Shown here one piece after another: positions 22,891-34,805 of a DNA stretch of 64,000 nucleotides. The DNA is from Clarkia xantiana subsp. parviflora (taxonomy: Eukaryota > Streptophyta > Magnoliopsida > Myrtales > Onagraceae): positions 13,073,503 through 13,137,502 of the forward strand of contig JAPTYO010000018.1 in NCBI GenBank assembly GCA_036873135.1, in the 5' to 3' direction. A program made the position numbers and the translations under genes. How positions within the stretch are numbered: position 1 is the first letter of the stretch; each line of letters opens with the position of its first letter. The notes under the pieces were generated by a model that was given only the letters and a program-made list of their open reading frames with translations, was not told where the DNA came from and did not search any database.

Positions 22891-24600
22891 GCTTGTTGAA
22901 CCGTTACCGGTTCGTCAACAGAAGTTAGGGTGAATATCTCAACCTTCTTGATGGGATATTTCTTGGGAGAAGTTTGATGCCTTTGACTTCGTCTAGGCTC
23001 GTTTATCCCATCTTAAGTATGAACGTTGCTCCCACTCGGAATAATGCTTTCTACCAGAGCATCACTCCCACTGGGAACAAGGGTTGTTCTAGAACCTTGA
23101 CCTACAACTTTTCTTGGACAACCTCTCGGTCTCGGGATTCTACCTCCGAGATTAATTCCTAGATCACTAGGACCTGGAACCAAGTTGGTTGATCCACTCC
23201 CACTGGGAACAATATGTAGTTGTGGCATTATTGGATTTTCATCCAGGGGTCCGACTACGTGATTATCAGGTTCAACTTAATTCGCACCTTCAACAACAGT
23301 GATTTGTGTGGTAGGATTGTGTCCTCCCACTGGATTTACTATGGAAATGTCTCCATCTTCATTTACCATTTCATTCACTTGCGTTGCTGGCTCAAATCTC
23401 CCACTCGAAATAAGTGTGACCTGACTATCATCGTCATTCTGCTCCAATTGGATCAAGACTTTGTCTGTTTTTATTTCACCAAGCGTTGGAAAATTGTCCT
23501 CAAGGAATGTAACTTCTCATGTTCGACCACGACACCATTGTTCCAAGCTAATTTAAACATGTATCTTCTTAGAGTAGTTATCATACTCTTGGTTTGAATA
23601 CTTGTTTAATGCGCAAATTAATGTCGCATGATGATAAGTTTCACCTCGTTATCATTCCCTTTTAGATTTTATGGCATCTTGTTTCACCGATTTATTGGAA
23701 CATAGTTCTACATAAATGTGAGTCAACTGCTTTTCATCCCATAGGGAAGTCGGTTGTTGAACTCTAACATTATATTTTCAAACCATGCCAGTTGAAGTGT
23801 GTTAACGATATGAATGTCTTGCCAAACTACTCGTTCAAGGCATTTAGTGGGAGAGTCATTTTATCGACATCATCCTTTTCATTTGCTAATTCATATCAAA
23901 GACTAATCCATCTCTGAATTGTGCATTTGGCTTTCGCCTTATGCGTCGGTTGATACTTTACGAGTTCGTGGTAGCTTGTGAAGCATACACTTTTCGTCGT
24001 ATAAGTGTTAAAAGAATTATTCCCAAAGGGAGGCAAATGAAAACTTCAGCATTCATTCATTAAACACTTCGTCATTAAATTTGTATTCTGAAACGATGTG
24101 TTCCGTCTTTCGAGGTACATGCGCCCGTGGCGCCTATTCCAGGTTTAACCAATGGTATAAATTGTTTCGTTTCCAAAAATTCAATTTTAATTTAATCCAA
24201 TTGGTGTCGCACTTGTTCATCATTACGAAATTTATCATATAATGGAGTACTAACAAATAAGAAAGAGTTAAATTTGAATTTAAAAGCAATGCATCGAACA
24301 ACAATAATTCGATCAAACAGCTCAGTGAGGATGAATAGTCAATACTCGGTCCAAGAATTTTTCCATGCTTAAAAATAAATGTTTCCTTTGTTTCAAGGAG
24401 CTTATTATCAATGAGTATTTTAAACTGAAAAATCGAAAAGTTCTGGCAAGTAAAGATAAAGACTATCGTCTAATCTCTATTGTTCTGGGCATCCACCTTC
24501 AGGTCCGCGTCACTTCAGCTTCTCGTTTCTGTAATCCAAAAGGGTAAATTGAATTACCCTCGAGTAAGATGAATCCAAGGATAATTTATGACTTTCATCA
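22891..24600 (-). pseudogene. E integrase-to-RT linker and degraded protease/integrase region
   Basis: The right-hand 1 kb (23600-24600) is too decayed for me to place catalytic protease or integrase motifs. From about 23600 to 22970 the minus strand shows a hydrophilic linker typical between copia integrase and RT, including a repeated (V/I)PSGS motif around 23020-23210. The stretch is shorter than a full copia protease plus integrase, so an internal deletion is likely. Confidence 0.45.
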
Positions 24601-24609
24601 TTATTTTTC

Positions 24610-25473
24610 AGTGCGTACCTTGGGAGGATTGGTACAGGCAGCAACAAGGTGGCCTTTTTACACCACACCTAAAACACGTTCGAGATTCCTCTCTACGTGT
24701 CTGTTTTGCTTGCCTTTTCTTGCCACCATATTGCTTGCGTTTGAACTTTCTCTGAGGTTTTGGAGCCATAGACTTGTCAACCTTGTTGTGAAGGCCTTTT
24801 CCTTTCCTCTTGCGCTTACAACTTTGCTCAACTGTATGGAGGATACAATATGCATTTCTGCTCTAGGTTTTTCAGCCTTGAGACGATCCTCCTCCAGCTC
24901 GAGATGAACTCGCACTTTCTTGAGGTTATCGAGTTGAGTGGCATGGGTAAGGTTCATTTTCATGCTATTCCAAGAGTCAGGCAAAGAACGGATCACGCAT
25001 TTGACTTTCTGTTCATCTGACAGGATTTCTCCTGCCTCCTTGAGTTCAGCAAGCATGCTAGACATATTCCTAATATGCTCCTTCATCATATGCTTGAGAT
25101 TCATTTTGTAGGAGTCTAAAGCGATGTTCAATGATCAGTTATGGGCTGTGGTGTATGCACCATACCCTGCCTTAAGACTATCCCAGAGGTCCATGGCAGA
25201 CTCCAGGTGATCATTCCCGTAAAGTATGTCATCCTCCAGCATCCACAACAAGAAGGAACGGATTTCCAGATCCTTAGCATCCCATTCATCATGGAATTCC
25301 TTCTGATCGGCCGTGAGGTCTCCCTCCGGCCTGGCATGTTTTGTAGTTAGATGCTCCAAACTCTTCATTTCAGTGATAACCATCTTCACGCGCTTGTTCC
25401 AGATCTTATAGTTATTGCTATTCAGTCTAACTTCATTGTTCATTTGGGAGATTACATTGCTGATCGCAGCCAT
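24610..25473 (-). pseudogene. E gag (copia UBN2-type)
   Basis: ATG at 25473-25471 starts MAAISNVISQMNNEV, followed by NNYKIWNKRVK, WDAKDLEIRSFLLW and AMDLWDSLKAGYGA, typical of UBN2-type copia gag. An in-frame TGA at 25135-25137 interrupts it; the same frame continues with SYKMNLKHMMKEHI, MLAELKEAGEILSDE and VRSLPDSWNSM-like blocks. A zinc-knuckle remnant (CFRCG) is near 24640-24660 but its later residues are scrambled. The same start (MAAISNVI) begins the F gag at 62365, which supports this ATG. Confidence 0.88.
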
Positions 25474-27456
25474 TAATACTAAACATTGATAATCACGCAT
25501 AATCGGGGAGACTATAACATTTTGAGAAAGAATTGCATATATCAGATATTTATTAAGATGGAATACGACAAATAATGATTCCTTATCCATCTAACAACCG
25601 ACCGCCAGTAAACCGAGGGAATGGGGTTCGTGAAATAGTTCACATTACTATCGTCTTCAATCCAATAGATCAGTTAGTTGAAACGATTTTATTCGTAAAT
25701 TACCGGAACGGGAACTTTAAAATAAGCATACCCGATCTTGGCTTTCCCAAGGCCCTTTTGTATTTGAAAAATATTCCGATGAACATACGCATGCATATAT
25801 AATTCTACTACACAAGTAAATCATCATAATAAGCCAAATTCATCATCTAAACCACACATCATGCATTTGCGTCATGTGTCTAATGTTCCGAGGAACTTAT
25901 GCTAGCATATATATGATTCTACTTTCTAATTAACTATAACATGCAGCTACATCCTCAACATTCAAGCATACGTGTCATACATAAAACTTCCACATCAAAC
26001 ATGCATATTTGGCGAATGGCTTTTGTTTTTAAAACATTCTATAATATTAGGGGCTGACTTGCAATTCATGCTTACAATTAATCATGCGTGTTTCTATACA
26101 TGAATCCTAGGTAATCGCAACCATCATAACATGTATGTCCTAGAGCGCAAACCATGTATTTAACCAAGGCTCTGCCCCCAACATCCATTTTGCTTGACAT
26201 AGTCAAGACAACATTTCTAATAAATATATGTGACAAAAAGTAAACAATTGCAATTCAGCCCTCTAATTAATCCCGTCCCTAAATCATGCATTTCCGAGAT
26301 CCATCCCCATAATCGAAACTAGGCATTAATGTTTAATCAAAATGAGAAAATCTTAAACCTTCAAGCACTGTGTAGACTATTTCAAGTTCTAAAACATTTG
26401 GATTTTAAAACTTGACCATCCCATTTTATTAATTGACTTGAATTCGATTTTGAAAAATCCGGTTCGGTTCAGTCAGTTTTGGTTCAATCCAATTCGGTTG
26501 GGTCCCATAAATCCGGTTCGGGTTCGTTCCGGTTTTCTTTAAAATCTGGTTCGGTCTGAACCAGTTCAATAAAATAGGATTTCTGTTCGGTTCAACACTC
26601 AAAACCAGTTCGGTTAGATCCACTTAGTTACCCCGGTTCGACCAGACCCGACTAGGTCGAACCGATTAAGAAAACCCGGTTTGGTTTAATCCTCTCCGGT
26701 TTTGCAAATTGGACCGGCCCAATAAACCCATAGGGTTCAGCCGAAATAAGTCTTGTGGGCTAATTAGGGTTTTTAAGTCCACTAAAAACTTAACTTAGCC
26801 TCCAAGAATTATTAACTCTGTAAAATAATTTCCAATATTGCATATATATATATCTATATATATAAATTTCGGCCACATCTACATATATATATATATTTAT
26901 TGTCAAGATTATATCTATAAAGATGTAAATCAATCAACAATATATATATATATATATTTATTTATTGTCAATATCTTTAATAGGGAAACAAATATATGTC
27001 AATATATTTTCTTAATCTTTTAGGTAACTAAATCTATCAGTAATATCTTTATTCCTATAAATTAGCTAGATATATTGATAGTTATATATTTCTATATATA
27101 ATACAGTAAACAATATTTGACCTATATTTCGGCCGAAACATGTTAACTTGGAGCCTAAGAAATTAAAAAGTTTACCTAGTAAATTCCCTAGGGTTTCGGC
27201 CGAAATTACAATTGGAAATAAGTGGTCAAATTTGAAGATCAAATTTTACTAAGATCTACAATCCAATGTTTGATTTTGATAAATGTCACGTCTTTCTTGA
27301 AGATCATCAACATCAAATTTTACTAAGAACATCATGAAAATTTTGGCACTTCCAACTATAAAAATCGGAAATTTTAAATTTTCACTGTTTAAAATTTCTG
27401 CCAACACATTATAATCAAGAACATCAATTTATCAAAATCATGAACTCCTAACACAA
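25474..27456 (-). other. E 5' leader with AACCGAACC-rich array and TA repeats
   Basis: About 2 kb between the primer site and the gag ATG. It includes short, degenerate repeats rich in CCGGTTCGG and CCAATTCGG at about 26440-26720, several (TA)n tracts at 26838-26960, and the TTTCGGCCGAAA motif near 27130 and 27195. Related leaders follow the primer sites of F and G. No gene is present; the frame at 26429-26623 is a repeat artefact. Confidence 0.7.
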
Positions 27457-27468
27457 GCTCTGATACAC
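27457..27468 (-). other. E primer binding site
   Basis: Minus strand GTGTATCAGAGC, one base away from the GTGGTATCAGAGC form next to F's LTR; the initiator-Met tRNA site usual for plant copia elements. Confidence 0.8.
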
Positions 27469-28103
27469 TGTTGGATTAAGGAGCTACATCCCTTAAACCA
27501 TTGTTGGATTAAGGTACATGCTTGAAATCACAATTACGCAGCGGAAGATGTGTACATCCCTTAAACATTTTCCGTAGTCCCAAGATCTTGCTGAGGGAGT
27601 GCCCGATCCACCGGATGGAACCCGTAGAGGTTCTTGGTAAGGAAGCCCTACGCGGTATAGTGTCTACAGCAAAGCCTTTGATCGATTCTTGGCAGGGATG
27701 GATCTCTGAAGTATTTTGCTCAAAGCAAATTGGCACACCCTTGGTGTTGGTGAGGTTCGACTGAAACTAGTGTGTATTAGGGAGGAGAGTTTTCTCTCAA
27801 ATCACCATAAAGGAGGAATTGTGAATTACCCTAATAAAATCCCTAAGAGTCCCTATTTATAGGAGGAGCAAAGTGGACAAAAGTCCACTTTGCCCATACA
27901 CAAGTTTCGGCCGGCCTTTGGTGTATAAGGGAGGCCCAATATTGGGTCTCTCTTGTCAATTGGGATTTGGATCAAGCTCTCTCATGTCAATTGGGATTTG
28001 GGTCAAGTCCAATTTCCCTAATGTGACATTTACCCAATTTCTTAGGTTACATATACATATTAATTGGCTTCCATTTACGACGCCCAATCACCATATGCTA
28101 ACA
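27469..28103 (-). repeat. E 5' LTR with a terminal duplication
   Basis: 635 bp. Minus-strand TATA box (TATAAATA) at 27854-27861. The end next to the primer site carries two copies of TGTTGGATTAAGG (27469 and 27503), a local 34 bp duplication that the other LTR lacks. Confidence 0.85.
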
Positions 28104-28137
28104 GGCGTATGTTATCCACACATAGAGATCCTTCAAA

Positions 28138-28142
28138 GCGGC
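28138..28142. other. Target site duplication of C, left copy (GCGGC)
   Basis: GCGGC directly precedes the LTR start TGTTTGC and recurs at 37950-37954 after the other LTR. The 39 bases 28104-28142 belong to the gag relic that C interrupted. Confidence 0.85.
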
Positions 28143-28880
28143 TGTTTGCACACGAGTTTCCTCTGTGGGCTTTCTTCTTCTCGGCCTTCTTCTTCGTTGG
28201 CTTCTTCTGCCCGGACTTCTGTTTCGTGGGATTCTTTCTTCTCGGATCCTCGCTTCTTCTCCTTGGGTACCTGCAAATGGGAACCGGAGGGGGGGGGGGG
28301 GTCCCGGTAAGCCCACTCTGAAGCTTAAGTGAGTATGAGATTTAGAGAGAGGTAGTGAGCTTAGAGAGAGAGTGAGAGATTACCTTTAAATGAGGAGAGG
28401 AGGTCTCTATTTATAGAGTTCCTATTTAACCGCCCCGGTTCCAGTGATTTCATGGTCTGGTTGTGGTAGGTTCGTAATATAAGTTGCCCTTGACCGTAAA
28501 TAAGGTGCATTTGACCCCGGTTCGACCGTAGATAGGTTTATCATAGCTAAGTGTTGGTATGTAGCCTTCAAGGGCGAGCCTCGGGCGAAATATCGTCCGG
28601 GGGTAGGGGACCGGACGAGGGGGACTCGTCCGGACGGAGGGGGGGGTACCCGCCTAGGTACTCCTAGGGTCTTGCTCGGGCTACTCGAGCAAGAGACCTT
28701 GCTTGGGTTGCTCCCGGGTGGTTTTTCCACTCGGGGCCTTCCCTAGTGGTTTTGGCCACTCGGGGTGAGTTTCGGGCCTATGTGCTGGCCTCGCGTGTCC
28801 GTGATCCAAGTTTCAAATTATATTCGGTTACGACCCATTTATCGAGTCCAATTAGTGATAGCTTGGGCGTGTATCCAACA
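28143..28880 (-). repeat. C 3' LTR
   Basis: 738 bp, TGTTTGCACACG..ATCCAACA on plus. It carries about 45 extra bases near 28245-28305, including a G run of 14, that are absent from the other LTR. Divergence between the two is clearly higher than for D. Confidence 0.88.
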
Positions 28881-28898
28881 TTTTCCCCCGAGTCAAGG
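28881..28898 (-). other. C polypurine tract
   Basis: Minus strand CTTGACTCGGGGGAAAA directly upstream of the LTR start TGTTGGATAC. The same TTGACTCGGGGG core precedes the 3' LTRs of A and B, so these families are related. Confidence 0.82.
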
Positions 28899-30286
28899 AA
28901 TGGTTTAACCTTTTCTTGACTCTATTTTTTCTGGAATATCGCCCAAACGAATAGAAAGGCATACATTTGTGACGATCCCGACCTTATCGAGTGCTCGGGA
29001 CGCGTCATGATTTCCTTGCCATCCGCTTAAGAGAAGCTTAATACATATACGAAAAATACTTTTATTAGATTTAAGCAAGTTCCCGTTATGTGATAATATT
29101 TTATGAGGGCAACAATTATGAGCCTTGGTCTCGTTTTACTTATCCTTCGTGTTGTGTCCTTTTGTTCGTGTCTCCTTTTTATTGGAACCTTTTGGAGGAA
29201 AAAGACCTATCATATCCTTTATAAGGTATATTTTTGGACTTCCCTTCATTATTTCCCCTTCATCTTTTCTAGAGCACTTTTTCTCTCCATCTCTTCTAGA
29301 GCATCTCCCCCCTTCTTCAACCTAGGTTTTCTCATTTCCCTCCTTTTTCAATTTTTCCACACAATCAACCAATCAAGTCACCACATTTCACATGGAGCTC
29401 TCCTAGGTTTGATTTGGGGTTGGATTTTTCTTAGAGGGTTCAGCTCGAACCGGGAGAGGCGACGCGAGGGGTTGGCCGGCGTGGCGGGCGGGCATGGCGT
29501 CGGTGGTCGGTCCGGCTTGACTGGGCGGCGGGGTTCCTAGCGGCGGGACCAGCACCGACAGTGGGTGGCTGCGACCAGGCTTCGGCAGTGTGGGCCTCCT
29601 CTTCCGGCGGGACCTCCTACGCCGGGTGATCTAGACTGAGTTAACTCGGTCCGGTCCGAGTTTGACCCGGATCAGTGGATTTTGGCTTTATTTTCTCAAG
29701 GTTTGGCCCTTTTGCCCCCTTGTTTGTGTGTTCTCCTTTGATTGCTATAAATACTAAGACCTTGCCATAGATAGTTGAGTTGCTTCATTGTGCATTGTTG
29801 GTTGGAAGAGAAGGATTGTCTTTGTTGCTGGGTTTGGAGCATCTTTGAGGTGAGTGTTTGATATAGATGTTGCCCCCTTAGGAACTTTGTAGGAGTTTGT
29901 TGTTTGGGCGCCTTAGTGTCATGCCTAGGTCACCCCTTGCTTGTATAGATGATATATGCCCTCTTGGAGGATATTTGGTTCCACCTTTCATTACCTTAGG
30001 TAGTGTTGAGGTGATTTTATTTGTCCCCCCCTTTAGGGGTATTATCCATGCTTTGTCCATCATATTCCCCCCTTTAACAAGTAGTATCGTCCATGCACGT
30101 GTCTTTTGCCTTCTTAGTAAGCATTTGATCTTTATGCACTGTGGGACGTACCCTTGGGTAGGTTGGTCTTGATGGATTTATATGGGGTTGGTAATATCTG
30201 AAGGACCGTCGCTTTTCTTTCCCTTGCCAGGCGTGCTTTTGGATCTTTTACCGGGCTAATGAGCGTCGTTCCATTTTCACTTCAAA
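28899..30286. other. C 3' region and probable upstream region of the antisense gene; possible old solo-LTR fragment
   Basis: From 28971 the sequence reads TGTGACGATCCCGACC, like the start of some chromovirus LTRs. It has a TATA-like TTTATAAGG near 29218, a T/C-rich stretch and a GC-rich part (29430-29650). I found no matching right end or target duplication, so a solo LTR is only a guess. The stretch 29760-30286 is T-rich with splice-like motifs and may hold the antisense gene's promoter and 5' exon. The 145-codon frame at 29103-29540 is not convincing. Confidence 0.35.
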
Positions 30287-32361
30287 ATGAGTAAGCCTTC
30301 TTCTCCTAAGGCTTCTCGTAATGGCATTGCCTCTAATGCTCCCATATTCCGTTTTCCGCATAAGAGGTTTTTTATGGGAAGGCGGTTTCCGCATCCCGAC
30401 TTAAGTCCGGACTACGTCCCGGAGATGTCTGATTCTGATTCGGACACGGAGGTCGAATTGCAACCCATCCTTGAGGATGAGTTGGGTTTTCTTCGTGAAC
30501 CTATGTTTTTATTTGACGTCTATAGTAAGAACTTGCTGAGTAGGAAAGTGTTTCTCTCCCTTGCTAAGACGGCAGGATTGTTTGGCTTGGGAAAATCATT
30601 TTACCCCTTCGCCATGCCGTACCGCTTTGGTGGCAGCTCCGTTACCCCTCTGCCGGATGGAATGGTGGTGGTTTATATTCATCAGATTAAGATAGGGCTT
30701 CGCTTCCCTTAATGTGCCGAACTTCAAGAGCTCTGCAAGTATTATCGAATTTCTCCTCTCGAGCTTGCCCCCTCTGCTATCTGTGCCTTGGTTGGATTTA
30801 GGGTGTTGTGCCATCGCCAACACTGAGCTTACTCGTTTCCTCTATTTCGATGCTTCTACCGTGTTCAGCACGGTGGAGAGTTGGGGTTCTGTTCCCTAGT
30901 GATCTGATACCCCTTGTTGTCCCAAAAGGGGTTCTCGAAATTGGGTACTGCTAAGTGGAATAATAAACGTCGGTTCGTCCTTGCCTTTGAAAGTGGTAGT
31001 GGACATTGGGAGAAACACTACTTTTTCCTTGAGGATAAAGAAGTTTCTTGGTCCTTGGATACCCCCATGTTGACGGATGCGCATCATGACTTTTCCAAGC
31101 TTTCCACGTTCGATAGGCAGGCCCTGAAGCTGATATATACTGAGAACACAACGGCTTCCTTTGAGACCGTACATCGCATCTCAAAAGAGGAGCTGTTGGC
31201 CACGGGGATTCAGATGGCGCCCTCCGTTTTACCTTTGGTATGCAAGCCTTTGAGTTTTTGATACTTGTAACTTTATTGCTTTGTCTTGTAGGTTGGTTTC
31301 AATATCGGCCTTCCCTGTTTCAGGAGAACAATGATGTTGGTAAGGACGTCCCTTCGGAGAAGGAAGCTTCGGTTGTTTCTCCAATTCCTTTGCCCGTGGT
31401 TGAGGCTCATGCTACCATTTCACTATCTTTCCTCGGGAGAGAACGAGCGCCAAGCCTATGACATGTCCGCCTCCCTTTCCATTACGGAAGTTACTATTCC
31501 TATGATGAACTCCATTATCCCCCCGACCAATCATTCTCTCCCCCCGTCTAATCTAGAAAAGTCCCATCATTTTGTAAAAGGCGCCTTGTTCCAGTTTGCT
31601 CGTGTGAGTGTTTGTATTGTATTTTGCTTTGTTTTGTGAGATTACTGGTCCTGACTCATTTTCTCTTTTGTTAGGGCATATCTTCTGTCGTTAACCTTAG
31701 TTCTCACCTGGTGAACATCACTCGGGAGCGGAACATGTTTCGGCAGATGGTGGGGACGCTGGAGGCTACTTTGAAGAGAACCGAAGAGCACTCGCGCGAC
31801 GAGGTTGAGGAGCTCAGGGTTTTAGAGGTTCTTTGTCCATTCGTTTGACTGTTGTTCAGAAGGAGCTTGATGATATTGTTGCCCACCGGGCGGATGATGA
31901 TTTGATAGCTGAGCTAAGGTTGAAGAATGCTCCCTGTGAAGCTCGTGAAGAGGGTAGGTTGGCCGGTTTGGAGGAGGGTGAGGCTGTGGGAGTTGTCAAG
32001 GGAGAGGCCATTGGGGTTAAGAAAGGTAAATCCATTGGAGTCCATGATTTTCTGGCTTCCAAGGAGTTTTCCTACCGTGCTGAGCAGAATTGCCGGGGTA
32101 TTATGAACACCTTTGGAGTAAACTTGGTTGAGAAGGTTTATGGTTTGAGTCCCAACTTCCCGTTTGCGCAACTTGGAGAATATGCTATGTTTGCCTTGGA
32201 TGTTGTTGGCCAACTTAACAGGCGTGCAGAGTGAGCGAGGATTGCTGTCGGACGGGTCGTTGCCAACCGCTCTTTGAAGACCAATGTTATGGCTTCCACC
32301 CGCGCTTTTAAGATTTCCACCTCTTCACAAGTTCTTGCCGGAGAGGATGATCCCCCATTGT
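30287..32361 (+). pseudogene. Antisense accessory gene of C (PF04195-like domain, coiled coil)
   Basis: It begins MSKPSSPKASRNG and is acidic around DSDSDTEVE, then has a domain with IGLRFP..ELCKYYRIS..ALVGFRVLC that parallels GIRFPFCGNLVEM..AFQVLC in D. Within one frame there are three in-frame stops (30710-30712, near 30824 and near 30905) before QKGFSKLGTAKWNNK. Candidate introns: 31238-31291 (54 nt) and 31604-31674 (71 nt, GTGAGT..TTAG). A coiled coil follows (RERNMFRQM..VEELRVLE), then a one-base shift near 31825, repeats of EG(E/K)A.GV, and a conserved end with SPNFPFAQLGEYAMF; TGA at 32232-32234 lies before a final stop at 32361. Opposite to gag, as in D and A. Function unknown. Confidence 0.7.
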
Positions 32362-32639
32362 GAAGGGTGGTTGAGATGATATTGCCTTTTGGTGCTTTTA
32401 TTGTTTAGGCTTTGTGTTTTTCTCCGTCTTGTTTTGGAGATGTCCTTGTTTAATTGCTAGATACTCGGGTTTGCTTTCCGTTGTTGTCGTACTCTTTTCC
32501 TTGATGGGTTTGTATGTTTGGATGGCTTGATGTGCTTTCACCACGCCCTTTGTTATTGGTATGATACTCTATTAGGATGGCCTATCTTTTCTGGGCTTAC
32601 GTTCCTTTTATTATATGTTGGGTTTCTTTGTGTTGATAG
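32362..32639. other. Spacer between antisense gene and tandem array of C
   Basis: T-rich sequence, possibly the 3' end of the antisense transcript. No gene or repeat is evident. Confidence 0.4.
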
Positions 32640-33900
32640 GGTGACCCTGTGGGTCCTATGTCCCTTTTCGGTTGCAAGGGTTGTCCTTATAGATCTTCCC
32701 CTTTTCGGTTGTAAGGGTGTCACTGTGGGTTATGTCCCTTTTCGGTTGGAAGGGTTGTCCTTATTGATCTTCCTATTTTTTAATATGTAAGGGTTGTCCT
32801 GTGGATCTTCCCCTTATCATATTTGGAGTTGTCTTTTTGGATCTTCCCCTTTTCGGTTGTAAGGGTGGCCCTGTGGGTCTTACGTCCCTTTTCGGTTGGA
32901 AGGTTTGTCCTTATAGATCTTCCTCTTTTTATATGTAGGGGTTGTCACGTGGATCTTCCTCCAACCATACTTAGAGTTGTATTTTTGGATCTTCCTCTTT
33001 TCGGTTGTAAGGGTGGCCCTGTGGGTCTTATGTCCCTTTTCGGCTAGCAGGGTTGTCCTTATAGATCTTCCTCTATTTTAATATGTAAGGGTTGACTTGT
33101 GGATCTTCTCTTTATCATATTTAGAGTTTTTTTTGGATCTTCCCCTTTTCGGTTGGAAGGGTGGCCTTCTGTGAGTCGTATGTCCCTTTTGGGTTGGAAG
33201 GATTGTCCTTATAGATCTTCCTCTTTTTTTATATTGGGGGTGTTCCTGTGGATCTTCCCCCTATCATACTTAGAGTGGTCTCTTTGGATCTTCCCCTTTT
33301 CGGTTGGAAGTGTGGCCCTTTGGGTCTGATGTCCCTTTTCGGTTGGAAGGGTTGTCCTTATAGATCTTCCTCTTTTTATATGTAGGGGTTGTCCTTTGGA
33401 TCTTCCCCCTATCATACTTAGAGTTGTCCTTTTGGATCTTCCCCTTTTCGGTTGGAAGGGTGGCCATGTGGGTCTTATGTCCATTTTTGGTTGGAAGGGC
33501 TGTCCTTATAGATCTTCCTCTTTTTTATATGTAGGGGTTGTCCTATGGATCTTCCCCCTATCATACTTAGAGTTGTCTTTTTGGATCTTCCCATTTTCGG
33601 TTGAAAGGTTGGCCCTGTGGGTCTTACGTTCCTTTTCGGTTGGCAATGTTGTCCTTATAGATATTCCTCTTTTTAATATTTAAGGGTTGTCCTATGGATC
33701 TTCCCCTTATAATATTTAGAGTTGTCTTTTTGGATCATCCCCTTTTAGGTTGTAAGGGTGGCCCTGTGTGTCTTACGTCCCTTTTCGCTTGGTAGGGTTG
33801 TCCTTATAGATCTTCCCCTTTTCATATGTAAGGGTTGTCCTTATGGATCTTCCCCTTGTCATATTTCAGGGTTGTGTTTTTGGATCTTCCCATTTTCGTG
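32640..33900. repeat. C 150 bp tandem array
   Basis: About eight copies of a 140-155 bp unit, each made of two half-units containing CCCTTTTCGGTTG(G/T)AAGG and GATCTTCC(C/T)CTTTT. Copies of GGATCTTCC start near 33135, 33286, 33434, 33583, 33732 and 33872. It stands between the antisense gene and gag-protease, where element D has integrase and its own array. Open frames through it on both strands are artefacts. Confidence 0.9.
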
Positions 33901-34084
33901 TTATGGTGTGTTTCTTATTTCCTCTTGTACCTGAAAAGCATCAGATTAATTTACCACCATTGTCATCTTTTACAAAAAGGAAAGTCTAATTGGAGTTCGT
34001 AGATCTCCTTCAATTACACAAATATATAAGCGTGAAATGAAAAAGGTTTAGATAGCATCCACTCTAGGTGATGCCAAATTCCAG
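33901..34084. other. Unassigned sequence after the C array
   Basis: Mixed-composition sequence with no repeat, open frame or motif that I recognise; it ends where the second nucleocapsid segment begins. Confidence 0.3.
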
Positions 34085-34746
34085 CTCCTCCTAGCCTATC
34101 TCCTCTTGGAGGCGTCCAACATGTATATCTTCTTCGACCTCTAATCCGAGGGCCTGACATTTGTTGGTGTTGTGTCCCCATGCCTTGTGATATTCACACC
34201 ACCCTTCCAGCACCGTGCCAATGAAGGTCCTTGATGACTCCAACGGTGGTGGAATTATGTCATAGAAGACGTTGTTGTACAGCTCTTCAACTTCACTCCT
34301 TAGCGGTGTGAAGTGTACTGTCCTCCCATCACTGAGCTTGTAGTAGCTTCTCTCTTCTTCTTCCTCTATTTGTATGACATGCTGCAGTTTATGGTTGAAT
34401 TCTTCAACTGATTCTATGGCGGCTATGCCCCCTGTCCTCCGAAGTATTCCTCAGGGTCCCTCCTTAAGTGCCTGAAAAAGGCTCCTACATATTCGTTCTT
34501 AGTGATTTTGAGGTCCACTGCCGCCGTAGCTAGCCTTACAAAGTAGCTCTTTATCAATTTGTCTCCTTTCTGCTGGATTTCCTCCAAGCATTCTTGGTCC
34601 TGCCTTCTTCCTCTTCTCCTTCTTTTCCTTTCTTCTCTTGCCTTTCCTTCTTCCTCTTCGATAATCTGTTCATGAGGCTTATGTCTATTTTTCTTCTTGA
34701 ATATCTCCATTGTCACATTCACGAGACGGCTTACAACTCCTTTCAA
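34085..34746 (-). pseudogene. C second gag fragment with an intact CHHC knuckle
   Basis: Placed after protease, where RT should start. The frame from 34746 is highly charged (EEEEGKAREERKRRRRGRR), then has LIKSYFVRLATAAVDL and YVGAFFRHL, which look like the C-terminal half of a gag capsid. After a break near 34423, the minus strand continues (about 34330-34085) with WCEYHKAWGHNTNKC, a complete C-x2-H-x4-H-x4-C knuckle, and a stop at about 34085. It is a second, partial gag of a different type from the first. Confidence 0.65.
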
Positions 34747-34805
34747 CGCACCTAGAGCATTCCTTTATCCTTGCTTGACCCGTCCATTGTTATCTCTCCT
34801 TGGTG

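Larger units (their letters stand above)
19702..28103 (-). mobile_element. Element E: decayed Ty1/copia LTR retrotransposon
   Basis: Two related LTRs (19702-20252 and 27469-28103) frame gag and RT-RNase H remnants read leftward, with a polypurine tract by the left LTR and a met-tRNA-type primer site by the right. Domain order (RT after the integrase region) and RT motifs are those of Ty1/copia. No matching target duplication is visible (flanks end in GTAGGA and begin with GGCGT), so an end may have been rearranged. LTR family and leader are shared with elements F and G. Confidence 0.88.

Noticed and set aside
29103..29540. 145-codon plus-strand frame
   Set aside because: Hydrophobic start from T-rich DNA followed by GC-rich low-complexity sequence; no family resemblance and no conserved counterpart.
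32518..33683. Several 65-95-codon frames on both strands
   Set aside because: They follow the 150 bp array of element C.
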